DNA of 23,153 nucleotides from assembly GCA_002104985.1 (NCBI GenBank), contig MCGO01000379.1, positions 1-23,153 of the forward strand, written 5' to 3'. This DNA is from Rhizoclosmatium globosum. Lineage: Eukaryota > Chytridiomycota > Chytridiomycetes > Chytridiales > Chytriomycetaceae. The translations under genes were made by a program, and so were the position numbers. Numbering within the stretch: position 1 is the first letter of the stretch; the number at the start of each line of letters is the position of its first letter. The notes beneath the pieces are model-generated. The model was not told the origin of the DNA. It saw only the letters and a list, made by a program, of their open reading frames with translations, and ran no database searches. This document shows positions 18,925 to 23,153 of the stretch, piece by piece.

Positions 18925-20793
18925 TCATTTCGGGTTCCAACAAGAATTGTCAAAGACTTTACTGAGAAATTCTGCAAACACTCGTCTTCCGGCAAAAAAG
19001 CGTCCATCAAGGGCTACCCGAGCTTTTTCCGCATCCTGCATAGTCGAAAACCGAACAACAACTTCAGCCAAGCCATCTCCACCCTGCGTCACAATATCTA
19101 CACGTTCAACTTGACCATACTTGCTACATTCATCACGAATCTCTCCCTCCAAGTCAGGATCCCCCAACTCCTCTGATGAAACCATATTTTTCAACACCAA
19201 CACACAGCTCGGAGTATTCTCAGTCCCTGGCGTGTCACTAAATTTTCTGCGTTTAGGTAATTGTTCGGACTCAATCGGTTTATCAGGCCTCATCATCTTT
19301 TGCATTAGATCGTAGCGTTTACTTGAGTTGATTGAAAGATTTGCTTCGTCATCGATTCCACTATTTTCTTCGGCTATCTTTGCTTTGGCTGCTGCGACGG
19401 CCGCTTTCAGGGCTTGCGCAGCTGCAGATTCTGCTGGCAGTGCAGGAAGAGGCGCAACGTTTGGAAAAGAGCCGGGCTTTGCTGGAAGTGCAAACGTTTT
19501 ACCTATTTGGTGAAAGTCAGGTTTAAGTTGATTACATTTTGGTGTATGGTGTGAAAAGTACTAACCAACAGATGCCTGTCGAACAGCAACTTTCACGGTG
19601 TCTGGAACTTCGGGAATTCCTCCTAGAGCTTCCATTCCAGGCATCAAGTCACCGCCGACAATGGCAGGTCCAACATGCAATTTCACTCCTGCAAGTTCAA
19701 GGCCTTTGGTACGAATAGAGGTGACTGCAGTGACTGAAGACACCGGCGACTTGAATTGAACATAGCTTTGATATTAGGGTATCAGTTGACTGTTTTTTCT
19801 GGTCTTTTGTTGTGTTCGTGTTGGGGAGGGTTGGGAACGGGAGGTGACAAAGCGAAGAAAGAGATGGGAAGTAAGGGGGAAGAGTTGATATTGTGGTCAG
19901 CGCATACGTTATATGTAAGTGCCAAAAACACGCTGTTGTATAGAGTTCTCAAGGGAATATCCACTTACCCACTGCCTCGGTGTTTTCGTGATATTGGATC
20001 AGGCTGACAGAAGACAATATCATTTAATATAAATATATTATGTATGAATAATACACGTACCAGCAGAGATACCTTCTCCACTTCACCAAACGCTTCGAAT
20101 ATGCCCTTAATCATGTCTTCATCCACAACTTCATTTACATTTGCCACAAATATCCGCTCCATTGGAGCCTTGGGTATAATATCAAGATTGATTGGGTTAA
20201 AATCCTTTGGCTTGGTCACTTTGATGGGTCTTGGTAGTGTGAGGAAGCAATGAGACCACACCATTTCACCATTATTCCTTACCTTCCACCAAACTCAATG
20301 CCATTCAGAGCCTCAGCTGCCAGCAGTGCGGCTTCCGGAAAGTCATATTCGATAAATGCGAAACCCTTGTGTTTGCCCTCACCCAAGCCTGCAACTGGAT
20401 CATGGCTCATGGACAGCGAGCGAATGGAGCCATACGCACTGAATATCTGCCTGGAATACGTATCGGAGTAAGACCAATATTCAGATACAGTTGGTACATA
20501 CCGCAGATGTGGCTCCTGGATGTCCGGGTGCAGCGAGCCAATGTACAGCTTGCTCGAAGCGTAGACGGCATTTATAATCTGCTGACTAAACGAAGCGGGA
20601 AACTGCAGCGCCGCCGCGTACGACGCCACCGAAAGTGTCGTGACGGCCGGTGCGCCCGTCTTTGGAGCCGAGAGAAGCATCTGCGGTTGAGGTTAGTTTG
20701 TGTGCTTAGTCAGCCAGCCCAAACCTTGACCGTCTGAGCTCGAGCGTATGCCTTTGCTGCTGCGAGGAGTGCTTTGGCATCGGGCTCTGTCAT
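18925..20793 (-). CDS. PUF60: PUF60-type splicing factor (two RRMs and a UHM domain)
   Basis: PUF60 binds U-rich RNA at the 3' splice site and helps U2 snRNP join in the nucleus. The model has seven exons (20793-20725, 20680-20502, 20450-20283, 20229-20061, 20003-19969, 19765-19566, 19502-18925) and 465 residues. RRM1 starts near residue 67 (KLYIGSLH, then KGFAFIEY). RRM2 starts near 163 (MERIFVANV, then GSGYVQFKS), with a less typical RNP1. An Ala-rich linker follows. The C-terminal 94 residues (372-465) are a U2AF homology motif: LVLKNMV, then DECSKYGQVERVDIV, and the RXF-type GRFFAGR with R441 and F443. The UHM would bind ULM peptides such as those of SF3b155. The family order RRM-RRM-UHM and the length fit PUF60/Half pint. 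The first exon is short and helical, and its start lies 84 bases from the divergent RAB6 start. Confidence 0.88.
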
Positions 20794-20877
20794 GGCTGTG
20801 TTGACTGTTGAGCAATGTCAAATGTTTGACTTGTTCCCCAAAACTCTTCTTCAATCCACCACCCATCGACCCTTACC
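20794..20877. promoter_or_regulatory. Divergent promoter between PUF60 and RAB6 copy 1
   Basis: Only 84 bases separate the two start codons on opposite strands. The interval includes CTCTTCTTC-like pyrimidine tracts on the plus strand and no TATA box. The RAB6 copy downstream has its own start 117 bases after copy 1 ends, so only copy 1 can share this region with PUF60. Confidence 0.45.
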
Positions 20878-22016
<1,139 letters not shown>

Positions 22017-22133
22017 ACATTATATACTTTGATTCTTATTCATTCAAAAAAAAGAGCAATAGAGAAGATGTTCACCTTTTTCACCATTCCATTCAGTCAA
22101 ATCAAAAAGATTCCCAACCACTACTTCCCACAC

Positions 22134-23153
<1,020 letters not shown>

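Overview
The window looks like nuclear DNA from an early-diverging, probably flagellated (zoosporic, chytrid-like) fungus. This is an inference. Genes are close together and carry many short introns (about 35-220 bases) with GTRAGT-type donors, CTAAC-like branch sites and YAG acceptors. AATAAA signals follow several genes. The gene set combines a lebercilin-type ciliary coiled-coil protein, a TBC1D19-type TBC protein, an aromatic amino acid hydroxylase, DBF4, PUF60 and RAB6. As far as I know, several of these are rare or absent in yeasts and most moulds. All exon models were built by eye from splice sites, reading-frame continuity and family motifs.

Layout. Bases 1-3240 are transposon debris. 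A pogo/Tigger-like element lies between imperfect inverted repeats (696-741 and 3190-3238), with a frameshifted, internally deleted transposase, an antisense decayed reading frame and a Cys/His-rich 3' reading frame. At 3555-7685 a TBC1D19 homologue (minus) and a lebercilin-like gene (plus) start head to head, 50 bases apart. At 8023-12250 there are two homeodomain genes in tandem (plus), separated by about 1.6 kb that I could not resolve. At 12420-15210 is DBF4 (plus), converging with a phenylalanine-hydroxylase-type gene (15339-16930, minus). At 17191-18507 is a ten-exon nucleoplasmin-like histone chaperone (minus). At 18925-20793 is PUF60 (minus), head to head with the first of two tandem RAB6 genes (20878-22016 and 22134 to the window edge).

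The genes do not form one pathway. They are housekeeping functions (replication kinase activation, splicing, Golgi traffic, chromatin, amino acid catabolism) plus cilium-related and transcription-factor genes. The points most worth checking are the inverted repeats of the decayed element, five single-base deletions in an otherwise conserved RAB6 copy, the symmetric mini-exons of the chaperone, the missing catalytic fingers of the TBC protein, the glutamate at homeodomain position 50 in the second homeobox gene, and the unresolved block between the homeobox genes.
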